This document shows, piece after piece, positions 1-12,720 of a DNA stretch of 64,000 nt. The DNA comes from Lasioglossum baleicum. Lineage: Eukaryota; Arthropoda; Insecta; Hymenoptera; Halictidae. The notes under the pieces are model-generated. The model was not told the DNA's origin. It worked only from the letters and a program-made list of their open reading frames with translations, and made no database searches. Positions within the stretch are counted from its first letter, which is position 1. Every line of letters starts with the position of its first letter. Location: the NCBI RefSeq assembly GCF_051020765.1, contig NC_134929.1, forward strand, positions 16,398,635-16,462,634. Reading direction: 5' to 3'. Position numbers and translations under genes: made by a program.

Positions 1-157
1 AGTACTAACGAAGGAAATTGAAAATGTCTCCATTCTTTCCTTTTCAAGATAAATGTTTACAGCATAGGGTACAAAATCTGGTCAAGTATATGTCTATAAA
101 TTTAGAAGTACATAAGAAGTCTGCATCACAATTGTGTTGCAACTGAGTCAAGTATGT

Positions 158-163
158 TTTATT
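158..163 (-). terminator. Candidate poly(A) signal for short shi transcript
   Basis: AATAAA on the minus strand about 104 nt downstream of the TAA that ends the unspliced last shi exon. It supports, without proving, a terminal exon that ends here rather than one that always splices on. Confidence 0.4.
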
Positions 164-266
164 TCTGTTGTTGGATTACTTTCTGTTAGAGGTCCTTTTT
201 AACTTGTCGGGTTATACAGAGTAGATAATATTACTGATAAAAAGAATCATGTAATTAATGTTGTAC

Positions 267-3200
267 TTACGATGGTATTAGGGGAGGCGGTAGGCCAGGT
301 GTAGCACGGGCCGGTGGCGGTCCACCGGGTCCAGGTCGGTTGGGAATGGCCGGTGCTGGTCGGCCACCAGCTGGAACTGGTGGAGGTGCTCGAGAACTAG
401 AAAGAGGTGGTGGCTGTGTCACTCCACGTCTGGGACCACCAGGAGATGGTGGTGATAACCTGTAACAAACGGAAGTCCAAGTTAATCAAAGGCTATTAGA
501 CCAATCCAGTTGTTTAGGTAACAGTAAAGAGACCTACCTAAACAATTAATACATCAATGTGTTTCAAACATTGACTCAACGATACGAAAATTAGGCAGTT
601 ATATCTTTGAACATCTGAGATTGTACCAAACGCAAGTATATAGAGACTAATAATATTTAAAAGTTGTATATCTACATTTGTGAGGTAGGGTTTGTATTAT
701 TTATACATGAAACTGCTCCTTCGATAAGGTTTTAAAATCCCTTTGAAGTATATGTATTATTCGAAAGGTGGTACCTGAATCCCAGAATGTTCACTCTCAG
801 AGGCTCATGTAAACGTTACGATTAAGAAGAAATGTGGAAGACGTTTGCAGCGTGTAAAAGATTAAATAATATTTTAATAATAAAGTAAGCGTAGAAAAAT
901 AGACGCTGTGAAAGCTTGGATAGGCTTCGTTGGATTGGAAATTAAAAGATATGAAGCATTTTAGTTAGTGTATATACAGACGAAATAATCAGACCTCCTT
1001 CTCAGGCTTGAAAATAATAGAAGAAAAGAATATACTTAGTAGAATCGTTGTGGCTCTTACCCAAGACTGTTTCAACGGTGTTCAAGTATATGTGGCAAAA
1101 GCAGGCAGTACAAGATTGAAATATACCAAATTAGTTAAATGCATAAGCGACAATGAAAATAATAACATAAATTTACCTTGGATTCTCGCCAGACGCCAGC
1201 CAGTCGTTCTTCACCGGCGGTGGCACTGGAGTGGTCACCGTAGCCATCGAGACGTCTCCAATGATGCGTAGCGCTTCCTTGCATGCGTGGTACATGCGCA
1301 GCATTTCTTCTCGCTTTTGTGCTTCCTCAGGCGATTCTTCCATCATCGAAGCCTGCAGTTATACAAGAAATCATTTAGTTACAATTTAAGAAATATAACA
1401 CTTATATCATGAAAGAAATTCAAAAGAACAACTGATCAAATTTAACACGTTCACTACCAACGTCGTTAATGTCTGATTATCGTAGTTTCAATTTAACCGT
1501 ATACACGTCGTTACGTAATCTTTTGCTCTTTGAGGTCACGTCTGATGCGACACCACTATGTATTATTTCTTTTTTAACTCTTAAGTCACCTCTAGCGTGA
1601 CAACATTATTACTCCTTGACTCTTGAGTCACCTTTAGCATGACAACGTTATTTTTCTACAACGCTTTTGAGTCACCTCTGGCATGATAGTATCATATTTC
1701 TACTCATAATTACAAAGACAGTTATCGAAACAAACGCCGGTAGTAAAGATGTTAATGAATTTAATAAGAAAGTAGAATTGATTCAGACGTTTCTTCGAAA
1801 ATATTTACCTGATCACCGCTGGCGTACAAGTGTGCCAACAGCTCTCCATTAATGAATTCCTTTGCATTGTTAATGATCAAATGCATAATTGTCTTTGGAA
1901 CCAGATCACGGGTAGTTTTTGTAACAATCTTCATGTACGAATCTACTAAATTCCTAATAGTCTCCACTTGACGCTCCAATTGTGGATCCATAGATGATTG
2001 AGCTTCTGAGCCGCCCTATAAATGCGAGAATTATAAATTTCACGTGGTAACGATTGCAGTAATAAGAATTAAGTTTTATATTATATTAGATTGAAACATA
2101 AGAAAAGAAAACCTATTAAAGAAAATATCACTGCTATAATAAACGTGTTATTGATTTCATGTATAAATGCAAATGCTGTTAGTACACAGAAGAAAAAAAT
2201 GGTTACAAAAAGACGCGAAATATCTCAGTGACGTATTTGTATTCGCAATTTAAGCAGAGCTGAGTGGAGGTGTACGATACTTGTGTAGGTGTTGTGTATC
2301 TTGCATGTCTATAACATTCTAATAATCGTACCAACCTCGTATCCTTCCTTTAGTTGATTAGAGGCAAGAAACATTCAATAATTGTAATGCGATGTAAGAA
2401 TTTAATTAAATTCGGAAGAAAGTTAGAAACGCTATCTGCACTTGAGTTAAGAGAGAGAATAGTATTAAAATTAGTGCACCTATTATTCTTTAAAGATAAT
2501 AATTATGTGGTAATAAGCCCAAATTTGTTTACGTTACGAGACTCAAATCGAATTAGGTTTTTCTTAAATATAAATCCTCACTAATCAAACCACATTTCAA
2601 GTACCACATCACACTAATAGAATTATCATATTTACTAAATATGTTAGAAATATTTTCTATCTTTAAAGATTGTATCACACCACCACACAATTAAAAATCT
2701 AATACAAAACACATTCTGTTTACATTCTCGGTACTAACTCACCCGCTGCTTATCCTAAAATAAATCAAACAAGGTTTTTCTAATGAACATAACAAAATGT
2801 ACATCAACTTAGAATAATTATCTACCCCCGTATTAACATAAATCAAAATTAGAACAGATTTATAAATTTGAAATAATTTCATTTTACCATTTGTATATTG
2901 TGTCGTCTCCCAGAATACGTTACACGTGGCATACATATACATAGTATGTTAAACTTTATAATTATTGTATAGTAGCTTACCTCTCCTTCTCCATTTGTTT
3001 GCTCCGTTGATTTTTCGGGATATACACCGGCTCTAAGGAACGACGCCTTCCAGGAGTCAACATCATCCTGTGTTTCGCAACTCAATTCAAGCTGTTTGTA
3101 ATCCTTGTATACATTTCTGCCTTCTGGATTGAACAAAGCAAACAAATGACGACGAGACATGAATCCTTGTTCCAAATCACGCAACTTCAAGCCGTCTAAT

Positions 3201-6200
3201 GGTAGCATGTACTTCTTTTCGCGTTCCTAAAAAGCGTGGACGAGATATGTGAATTATATCGCTTCGGTGTTCTGCGCTACGTTTCGATAATAAATTATTT
3301 ACTTCTTCATCTTTGAACCAGGAGATGCTCTCTGATGTTAAGACAAACCAATAATCTCTGGATCCACCTTTCATTATACCAAGATTATGAATGCACATGT
3401 ATCCCTTGCGTATCACCTGATTGCCTAAAGTATGGCGTCCAGATTTAACAGCATTTTCTGATGATTGTTGGGCACTGTAACACAAGGAATAATATATAAT
3501 GAAATGCCAATTGGAAAAGAACATTTCAATACCCATGTACAAAAAATTCATTATAACAACTTGCCACAAAAATCTGTTAGTTCATCATATAAAAAATATC
3601 TAGCAGGGTAAAAACCTAGCCAATTTCTTTTTGAACTTATTCAGACGTTCACACAAGTTTCATAAATTGAATCTTTCGCTAGAAATAAAAACTGGTAAAT
3701 TATATTAAATAAGTATCTTTCTCAAAAAACGTGTGCACTTACAATAGAAAATCAGTAAACAAAAAAAAAATGAGACATGACAAAAGAATAACAATATAGA
3801 CAGGATAATTACATGGGCAATATATCTTGTGTTCTTTATCTGTCATAATAAGAATCCAATACAATTGAAAAAAAAATGTAATTTTACCTTTCAAACTGTA
3901 TTAATTTATATGTGAAAACTATAACATACAGCCACAACAACTCCATGCATATACTCTTTCATACAGCTTTAAATGTCACGCTTGTATATTTCTGGGTATG
4001 CACACCATTTGTAACACGAAAATACACACAACGTTATTACTACTAAATCAACACTGTAGAAATTTTGCAGGTCATAATGCACAAAAAGATGCATAAGCAC
4101 ATTTTACATTCATCGTGAAGAAACAATGAAAAATGGTGAAACTAAGATTCGATGGTGCTGTATGAAATATACAATTTGGAGCATTTACGAATGATTTAAG
4201 CAATGAATGATTGATTCATTTGGTAGTATATTCGTTTTGTGCCAATATATACAAAAGATCGAAGCAATTTCATTTGTCACCAAATTATGGCTGTATTTCT
4301 ACTCTAATTATAAAACTATATTGTATAGAAAAATGTAGCCGAAAGAAACTCAACAATTCATATTGAATAATTTATAATATTTAATTGCATTTCTATTCGT
4401 TTTCATTAAGTATACTTCTATTTCTGGTATTGTACATTTATTAAAGCTGTATTTACTTTGTCGTATATCAAGTTAAATAAATAATACACAAGTTATAATT
4501 ATAATGTAAGAAAAATACATTATTAAGAACATATCATAAAATCGTAAATTTCGACTTAATGTTTAACAAATTAAAAAGGCGCTAAACGGAACATCGCATA
4601 TTTGTCATAGTACGAAATATAAAAACGAATTGGAAATTCTTATATGTTATGGATTATCTTGTTTGTTATATATAGAAATGATAAAAAACCGAATGCTAGG
4701 GAAAATTAAATAAAAAAGTAAGCACAAAAGAATAAAGAGCGTGATAATGGAAAAGGAAGAAAAATGTAGTGTAAATCATTGTTTCAATGTACTTTATAAT
4801 TCTTACCTTGCATTATGGCTACTGGCTGCCGCGCTGCCGATATAATTAAATTATTTCTTTAATTGTGAAGTATAAAGAATTAATGAATGGAAACAAATGT
4901 CAGGAGATGTGTATATGCAATGTAATTCAAGGAAAGACATACATAAAGATCGTACGACACAGAGTTAATGAAGACAGTGTTAATAATGTACAGACACCAC
5001 AAGAATTAATGGTACACAAGAGCTGCAGCTGATTATACAGAACAATTTCTAATAAGTATGTCTTGCCTTTGACAATACAAGAGGTAGTGTTATAGCGGAG
5101 GTTATAATATTCTTATCGTTTGATCGAGATATTCTTAATTACACAGTAAATATGAGAAATAAAGTTATACAAATATACTTCTAAGATTCATGGACACTTT
5201 CAGAAATGAAAGTCGTAGGGAAATATTACTATACAATTAAATCGTCAACAAATCGAACCTACGAAAGTGAAATAATTTCATTTTCATAGCAATTTTGAAT
5301 ACTTATCAAGTGTTGAGTAAATAGAAGTATGCATATATTGAAATGAGGGAAAATATGAGATACAATTTTATATGACTATGTATATGACACAAAGTGTCAT
5401 ACAAATATACATGAAATAGACAGAACAGCAGTAAATTCTACTATTTACTAATGATACAAAGAATATATGTACCTGAGCTTTGAAGAGCAAAATGAAATAA
5501 CAATATTCGCTAATTTGAAGCTTGCTATGTGAACTGATGTTAGCAAAGCATGCACAATGGTAATATACCGTATGGACCTGATCATGGAAAGTACGTACAT
5601 CGTTATTTTCAGTAATTATTTACCAAAGGGTGCTCCGCTCCGATATTGATGACTACACCGCGGATGTTTATGCAATTGTCAATTTTTATAGACAAATTTC
5701 AAGAAAGTGGAATCAAAATCCGATTTTTAGTGAGAATAGCCTTTGTAGATCTATCTATATACATATATAAAATAGAAAGGTATGTGTGTATGTGTTTATG
5801 ATCCCATCGATCTGATTCGGTGGGTCTGTCGCATGTGTTGTCAATCTGTCGGGGTTGAAGTTGTCGGAGCGCGGTGGTTGTAAATAATTGGCCGGTTCGG
5901 AGCTGATCCGTGCGCGTTTTTTATCTCCTATATCTACCTATAACAACCTTTTCAGGTATACCGCCAGTGGTCGGGCGCAACCCGCCTGGGTTCAAATAAA
6001 TAAGAGAATTATACTAAATTCTATCGACTTTTATATTCTAGAGAGAGCATTTTTTGAAAATTTTCATAAGCCTTAAACGCATAAAGTACTACAGTCTAAC
6101 TAAGTACAACATATTTCAATATCATCGAAATCAGAGAGGAGAACCCTTTCGTAAATAATTACCTTATTTCCTTAACATTGAGTTCCATTGTACTTCTCAA

Positions 6201-9200
6201 CTATTTAAATATTTTTCAGGAAAATACAGTATAAATATGTATTATAATATGTATATATATCTGATGTACAGGATGTCCCAAAATTAATAGTACAACCCAG
6301 GAGAAGATGGTTCTACGTGCAAACACAAATCGAAACTGCAGAATAAAAGTTTTTGGTACGAAGATTCGTTTCGGAGAAAATAAAAATTTCATCGAACATG
6401 CTTGTATTTGGATTAGATTATTCAATGTATCCATGTGTTACTCGTTATTTCTACTTGTAGTACGCACTTATAACGCCATGGTGTTTTCGCAATAATTGGA
6501 ATGATTTTTCGAATGTTAATTGATGCTATGTAAATTGCATTATTATAAAAATACCACCCTCATTCTTTTGCAAACAATAAGGCATTGACAATCGTAAGCG
6601 TACCAGTTGGCTCACCACTGATTGGCCATCGACGTTATAAGAATACTGCTATACACCATATAAATTATCTAGCGATATTGGTTCTACTGTTTGACGTATT
6701 TCTTATGGTTTCAATTAATTACTGAACGACTTATATCGTCAATCGACACAAGTGACAAACATCTCATAGAATGAAGTGGATGTAGACCGTTAGGCAAAAC
6801 ATCTTGTTAACTGCATCAAACGCACACCAAAAGAGATAGACAATTTGTATCTATATTGTTATCATGTAATAAATTGCAACTACACAGGGTGTCTAAAAAA
6901 AAAACTTGTATAATAGTGCTACGCGTGAAGCGCATAATTCACGAAACGCGTGGGCTATTAAAGCATGGAGAGCGTAGTCGTTGTAAAGGTTAATATAAAT
7001 AAAAATAACCAGTATTGGATAAACAAGTTAAATCCAGCTCAAATGCACGCAGATTAGATCAACTTTTTAAATTCGCTTCCCTTCAAGACGGAGTTTCATT
7101 CACTTTATTCTACCTTTTTTACTTTATATGTTTTGCATGTCGAATCACCTCTTCCTCGTTCATACTATTAATTATGGGACACCCTGTATAGCCAAATATA
7201 TATCAACATAAATAACGGAATTGGCGTAAACAAAAGTGGAACAAGCAGACTAATGTAACTAACTGTATATATGCGACCTGTCTGTTTTCGTATTTTTGTA
7301 TTTTCACAATTTTGAAGAAGTCTGAATGAAATTTTCACAATAAAACCATAATTTTTAACAGTATAAGTGTTTGTTTTAGTAAAGCATATTGTCATTTGTG
7401 AACTATACTATGTGTTGAATTTACATTAGTCATGCAATATAGAATTCATTACTGCAAGTGAGAGAATCTCTTTTTGTCTAAAGTAATTCACTCGAGATGG
7501 AACACCTAAATATTTTAAATGCTATTAGAGATACGAGTCAATATTCACACAACGAATTCGAATGTGAATATATATTATATCTTTAATGGTAACAGAAATA
7601 TTGAGCTGTTCCATTTCCGATGAATTCCTCCGTATCAATATTACGCACTTTTTAATTCGAATTACGATTCAATAGAAACAGAAGTAACTCATATTCGTAT
7701 GACATTTTATCCCCATATGCTAAGCAATAAGCTACTTTTAGTACTTCATTAAGTTGAGTCACATTTTTTTTTGTAGAGATAGAGAGAGAGAGAGATAGAG
7801 AGACTACCAAAATTAATGTATACAAGTACATTGAAAACTATAGCTGCAGTCATGAATGTAATAAGAACAACATATAGCGCTAGATGTGCGGTTTATAAAA
7901 ATAAAAATTGTTGATCATATTATTTACTTTTTTGACTTTGCTGAATAACTACGAGAATATATATATAATTAAATATAGGAATAACTTACTTGGCAAAACC
8001 AATAAAATCTTCGTGGTTCGTGTTCATGTACGCTAATTCACAGTCCACCAAAAGTACCAACTGCTCCTTGCACATCTGCTCGCGTTGCCTAACATAAGTG
8101 GTAATGATACGTTCTGTTTCTTCCCTCAATCTAGGATAACGGTTCATCTGCCATAGAAAACAAAAGTGGCTTTTAGTATACTGTAAAGTTTACGAATAAT
8201 AGAGAAAAAAAAGATGTACCTACCCTGTCTGTACAAATGCGTACAACATTACTGAGTTCCTGTACAACTAGGTCTACGCATTTTAGACTGGGTTCTTTGA
8301 GTCTATTGATTTGTTTCTTCACTATTGCCTCAAATGCCATGTCAGGAGTAAACAATCCCACTCTGATACCTATGACATTACACAGCGATTTAGTAAATAT
8401 TTTTAAACACGGCAGTGCCTTGCAGGCAATATATTTATAGTAAAATTAAGAACAGTGTAACAATAATTTACCATGAATGTTTCTAATAGCAAATGCTATT
8501 TCCCTTCTCAATTCTTTCTCATCAAATTCCATTTTAACTATTTCGAATGGGAAACGTTCGTGGAACAATCGATTAATTTTAGCACCACCGCTAAGTTCCA
8601 TTGTATTGATTTGTGCAGATCCAGAGCCTTCAATAGTCCTTTCAAAATCTGACTGAAGTTGCTGTATCATCCTTAAAAATGTTTTTCTTTCAATCAATGC
8701 ATAGAAGAGCACTAAACGTTAATATTAATTATATGGGTAGAGAGTCACAACATTTAACTCTGCAATGTTTCATCGCTATGTTAAAAGTTCATATTGTTAG
8801 TTTTCGTCGTATTGTTAAGTTATGATTCACTCTTCAGTTACATAAGTGATATTAAAATGCATAACAATCTGCATGCAGACTATGCACACGTTGTTAAAAA
8901 CAAAGGAAAACTGTAATACCTACATATACAATTGTATAGATCTGAAAAATAAAAAATGCTCTAAATGTCAAGACCCTCCACCCATAATATACATTAAAAG
9001 AAATCTATGGAGAAGGTAAGTTTAGATTAAAAAAAGAAAAAATTACATTTGTGAACGTACATTACAAGGTGTGAGACATTTTATATAAACTAAGTTACGT
9101 AATCGTCTATTATTATACATTTATATTTTCTGTTTGTGAATTTGTAGTTTTAATCTTGAAGTAATCAAAATTACTATATCAGTACTACAGTTTCCTTTCG

Positions 9201-11954
9201 ATATAAGACGATGCCCGGAACGGTCTTGTATCGAAAGAATATGTAGTATTTACTACAAATGTACTTACTGCAACATAGCTTTTGTCTTTATGGCAGGATC
9301 ATCGGGTCTAAAATGTTTATATTGCTCCACATCCTTTTCCAATGCAAGTAACTGTTTCTGTAATCTGTCTCTTAATGCTGGTAAAGTATCCCTGATATGA
9401 TTGGTCAACTGTTGATTCAAGACTCGTTGCAAGTATGGTGTTCCTAATCTATCTGCTAAATGCCGGTAGGATGGATGGCTAACAAATCGAAACACATTAC
9501 GTTTATGTGTAATTTGTTCAAGTATTTTAACTTTATATATGGCAACATATAACAATTAATTGTTTATACCTCAGGAAAAACTTTCTTTCTGCTGCCAAAG
9601 CATTTTTAATGTCTTTTCTACCTTCGATATCTTTCTGACTTCTGTTAACAACACCTATGTAACCACGTCTTAAGGGGAGTAATTTGTTTTCCAAAATATC
9701 CCTTGCATCAGTTCCATCATCCATAAGATCCAATTTTGTAATAACACCAATCGTACGAACACCTTAAAAAGATAATAATTTAAAAATATTTATCTATGCC
9801 TAACATCAGATTGGAAAGATTAAAATAGAAAAATATCTATCTATATCTAATATCAGATTAGAAAGATTAAAATAGAAAAATATGATTTAAATTGTACCTT
9901 CAGGATCTACTTCTTTAGCAAGTTTCAGAGCATCACTGTTTGCCAAATCAGTGTTTGCTGGAGTAACCGCTAATATGAGGCAATTTTCTCTTTTGATAAA
10001 TTGAAAAATCATGGCTTTAATTTGAGCTTCAATATCTGCTGGTTGATCCCCAATTGGTACTTTTGTTAGACCAGGTAAATCGATTAGCGTCAAGTTTAGA
10101 ACTGATAAGAAAAAATATAATGATTCAATATGCCTGCATAATTTAATATAAATCACAGTCAAAAATAAATTTACCATTTGGTGAATATACTCTTAAATTA
10201 ATGGGTATGTTGGATATACCCTTGTTGCCGCCTGTCACTCTATCGGTTTCATTTTCAATTTCCTTCCGTACTTCATCAAAATCCACAAACTTTTTACCCT
10301 TACAATGTAGAAATTCGGCAAATTCTACAGTAAAAAAAAAAATAAATTATACATAGAATTAATTTTATTCAAAAGATATGTTACTATAAAATCTGAGTTA
10401 ATGAAATTAACTATACATTCAACTTTCTGCTTATCACAGTAGTTCATTGTCGTAGGAAATGCCATTGATAACAGTTCAAAGATACTGCCATCATGCTTAC
10501 ACGATAGCTACTAAAGAATCTTCATAAAGTATGTGTATAATTAATAAGATATGCACGAGGACAAAACGAATATTTTATTATAAAACAATATTATATATTT
10601 CAAATGAAAGAAATGAGGAAACACATTTAAGTCGAGCAAGTTAATCTAATCTTTGAATGAAATTTTGTTTACAATTACGATAACTGTTGTATATTTTTTC
10701 TCATACTAAATTCTCTAACTCCATAGTATGGAAGATTGATAATCAATTTATCTATGACTCACCAGTTGGACTGTTAATCAATTGCAAGATAAGCGGTCTT
10801 CTGGTTACAATGCCAGATCCTCTGGGTAAGAAATCTCTGAAAAGAACGTCATTACAAATTTTATCATTATGATAATTCCAGAGTGTTCTTTTTGCATAAC
10901 AATGCGTACTTTATGAATTACATTTAAAAGCAAAACACCGTTTAAATACTTTTCTTCAGTAACAGATCTAACAAAGCACAACTGAAATTTTTTAAACGTT
11001 TTAGATCATAATTTTCGAGTTGCCAAAAGTCCTTCTCGTAAACATTTGTATCTTGTTTCGTTATTTTAATAAAAATAATTACTAACGTAAATAAATGTTC
11101 CTGTATTATTATGGACAATATTTTTTTATTTAAAGACTAGAGCATTTTTTATATTTTTAATATATATATAACCCAATTTGGCACACATGGTATGGCAGTA
11201 ACATTGAAAGATAGAAAGTGATCAATTAATCTTTCACATCCTTTAATAAACAATATTCGATAGAAAAAAAGTATTTTCCATAATTTAGGAATATGTTCTG
11301 GAAAGAGCCGAGACATGTATAAATTTATATATTGTAGATCAGTTCTATTAAATGTTTAGTAAGTTTAAAAAAAAATAGTAATATGAAACGAACCATGGCT
11401 TGAATTAAACCGATCGTTTAATATAATGAAAAATATCTGACCCGAGTAATTCATTGAAAGATCAGATATCGGAAAATATGAGGAAGAGGAACGCTTTGAC
11501 AGGTCGCTATGTAGGCGGCCTCGCATCATTAAAGATATGTATATGTGTATAGTTGATTTTCATGTCACGATCGATAGAGATTAAAATAGTTAACCTAAAG
11601 GGGCACAGAGAACAGGGGATAGAAAAATGAAAATAACCAATGACGGATACTGAAATTATAACGTGGCGTAATTCGCCACGCCTTTAATCAAATGTCTGGA
11701 TATTGGCTAGGATGAGTAACTTCGTCGATGATGTCTCATGGATTGGAAAAAAAGTTCGGTTGAAACGATTGTGAAACGAGGTATACTTACTTCCCGACAA
11801 AGTTCTCGAGTACGGAACTTTTCCCAGCGCTTTGACCACCCACAACAGCGATTTGTGGTAGATCAAGTTGCATATGCACCCCAAGTTGTGTGAACGCATC
11901 TTGGAGCTTGTTCACGATCGGGATCAACTGTTCCATACCCGTGTTTCCTGCCAT
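267..11954 (-). CDS. shi: Dynamin (shibire), 14 coding exons
   Basis: Large GTPase that constricts and cuts the necks of endocytic vesicles at the plasma membrane. Exons in coding order: 11954-11791, 10836-10763, 10324-10175, 10101-9898, 9762-9570, 9478-9269, 8671-8472, 8369-8224, 8147-7990, 3474-3303, 3226-2981, 2015-1809, 1352-1177, 459-267; all have GT-AG borders and join in phase. The start at 11954 gives MAGNTGMEQLIPIVNKLQDA, the family N terminus, in a good context (aaaATGG). Visible: P-loop GGQSAGKSS (Lys45), switch threonine in GIVTRRP, DLPG near 137-140, TKLD near 206-209, stalk, PH domain about 520-632 (RKGYMCIHNLG onward), GED about 650-750, and a proline-rich tail from about 755. 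The stop TAA (269-267) lies across the last donor; if spliced, the tail continues left of the window. The 830 residues match, from memory, the short fly isoforms. Identity is certain; the C terminus is not. Confidence 0.96.
460..1176 (-). other. shi intron 13
   Basis: Intron between the end of the GED exon and the proline-rich exon, with donor GTAAAT and acceptor TTACAG. AT-rich; no further exon, RNA gene or clear repeat seen. Confidence 0.8.
1529..1700. repeat. Degenerate tandem repeat in shi intron 12
   Basis: Four imperfect units of 40-50 bp, starting near 1531, 1577, 1618 and 1665, share the core GAGTCACCTCTAGC followed by RTGACAACRTTATT. They lie between the GED exons (1177-1352 and 1809-2015). 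Neutral tandem duplication is the simplest reading. Confidence 0.7.
5655..6070. mobile_element. Copy of the CTGCGGAT-end element, split by an insertion
   Basis: 5655-5757 and about 5990-6070 match, in order, the reverse complement of the element at 56628-56809: the end CGCGGATGTTTATGCA, a middle GAGAATAGCCTTTGTAGAT, then AATTCTATCGA with TTTTATAT and the far end near CATAAG. About 230 bp lie between the two halves, absent from the 56 kb copy and richer in GC. The insert includes AGTGG and GGGTTCAAAT boxes reminiscent of a tRNA-type promoter. Confidence 0.6.
6269..7186. mobile_element. Non-autonomous TIR element, 918 bp, TA target duplication
   Basis: Starts CAGGATGTCCCAAAATTAAT and ends with the complement of CAGGGTGTCCCATAATTAAT; the 25-bp ends differ at about three sites. 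TA flanks both sides (6267-6268, 7187-7188), as expected for Tc1/mariner-type insertion. No transposase frame is open. It lies in shi intron 9. An internal CAGGGTGTCT near 6885 may be a second, nested end. Confidence 0.75.
9791..9883. repeat. 47-bp tandem duplication in shi intron 4
   Basis: Two adjacent copies with period 47 of an AT-rich unit containing ATCAGATTRGAAAGATTA, a few substitutions apart. They make up most of the 135-bp intron 9763-9897, so the intron appears to have grown by this duplication. The second copy stops about 14 nt from the donor. Confidence 0.85.
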
Positions 11955-12720
11955 TTTGTCGAGGCTGTGTGCTCACTGACCCAAGAACACGATCGTTTTC
12001 AGTTTTACGGCTGTGTCCTGTGGGCGACACCGAGCTGCCACCACTTCCACGCACAACCGTCGAGGGTAGCTGCCTACCAGAAGTTATCCTATCCGTTTTT
12101 CGTGGTAAAATGCGCACTACCAAAATGGCCGATTTCGCGAAGGCACGTCGGTCTACATCGAATTTCACCGCATTTTCTCCGAAAACCGTGACTCTGCACA
12201 CGATCACAAACGAAAGATGTCAGCTTGTGGCTCTACTGCGCGAGGAAAGTCACACCACAAACCTCCACAGCCACTGCCGTTCACATAAATGAGATCCAGC
12301 GTACGGACCAAGGCACGTAACGTTTCAATCGATAATCGAAGCGTGCGCACAGGCGCCTTCGTTGTGACCCACTTTTCGCCGCGAGATAAAATCCATATCG
12401 TTCTCCTGCTGCTGACCTTTTTCCACTTCCCACCGTAATTTGCTATCGAAGGAAGCTGGAACCACACACCTTTTGTCTGTTCCCCAGATCTTATCGCGAT
12501 TAACAGTTCTCTACTCTTCCCTAACCGTAACCCATCGATTTTCGAACGTTACGCGGCAAAATACTTTTACTGGCGCGGAACGTTTGTAATCATTGAGAAA
12601 GTAGGCGGTAACCAATGAGAATACCAGTTCCTTGTTACCACATTTGTAAAAACGATTCTTTCATTGGCTGATGCCTAATACATTAGCATTTCGGTGAATA
12701 AACAGTTTTACGCTAAATAT
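11955..12720 (-). promoter_or_regulatory. shi 5' UTR and probable promoter region
   Basis: GC-richer block directly upstream of the dynamin start. Frames open here on both strands do not continue into the gene. Two CCAAT-type boxes (CCAATG near 12612; ATTGGC near 12663) suggest a start site within a few hundred bp, but no TATA box or initiator can be assigned. Confidence 0.45.

Larger units (their letters stand above)
3475..7989 (-). other. shi intron 9, large, transposon-bearing
   Basis: A 4.5 kb intron between the last stalk exon and the first PH exon; the other shi introns are 73 to about 970 bp. It holds an interrupted inverted-repeat element (about 5655-6070), a 918-bp element (6269-7186) and a short GA run near 7780-7800. 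No coding exon is recognisable in it. Confidence 0.8.

Noticed and set aside
1..266. A further shi exon at the left edge.
   Set aside because: No acceptor with a coding continuation in the right phase could be found within these bases.
11863..12467. Frames upstream of the dynamin start on both strands.
   Set aside because: Not in frame with shi and lacking domains; treated as 5' UTR and promoter.
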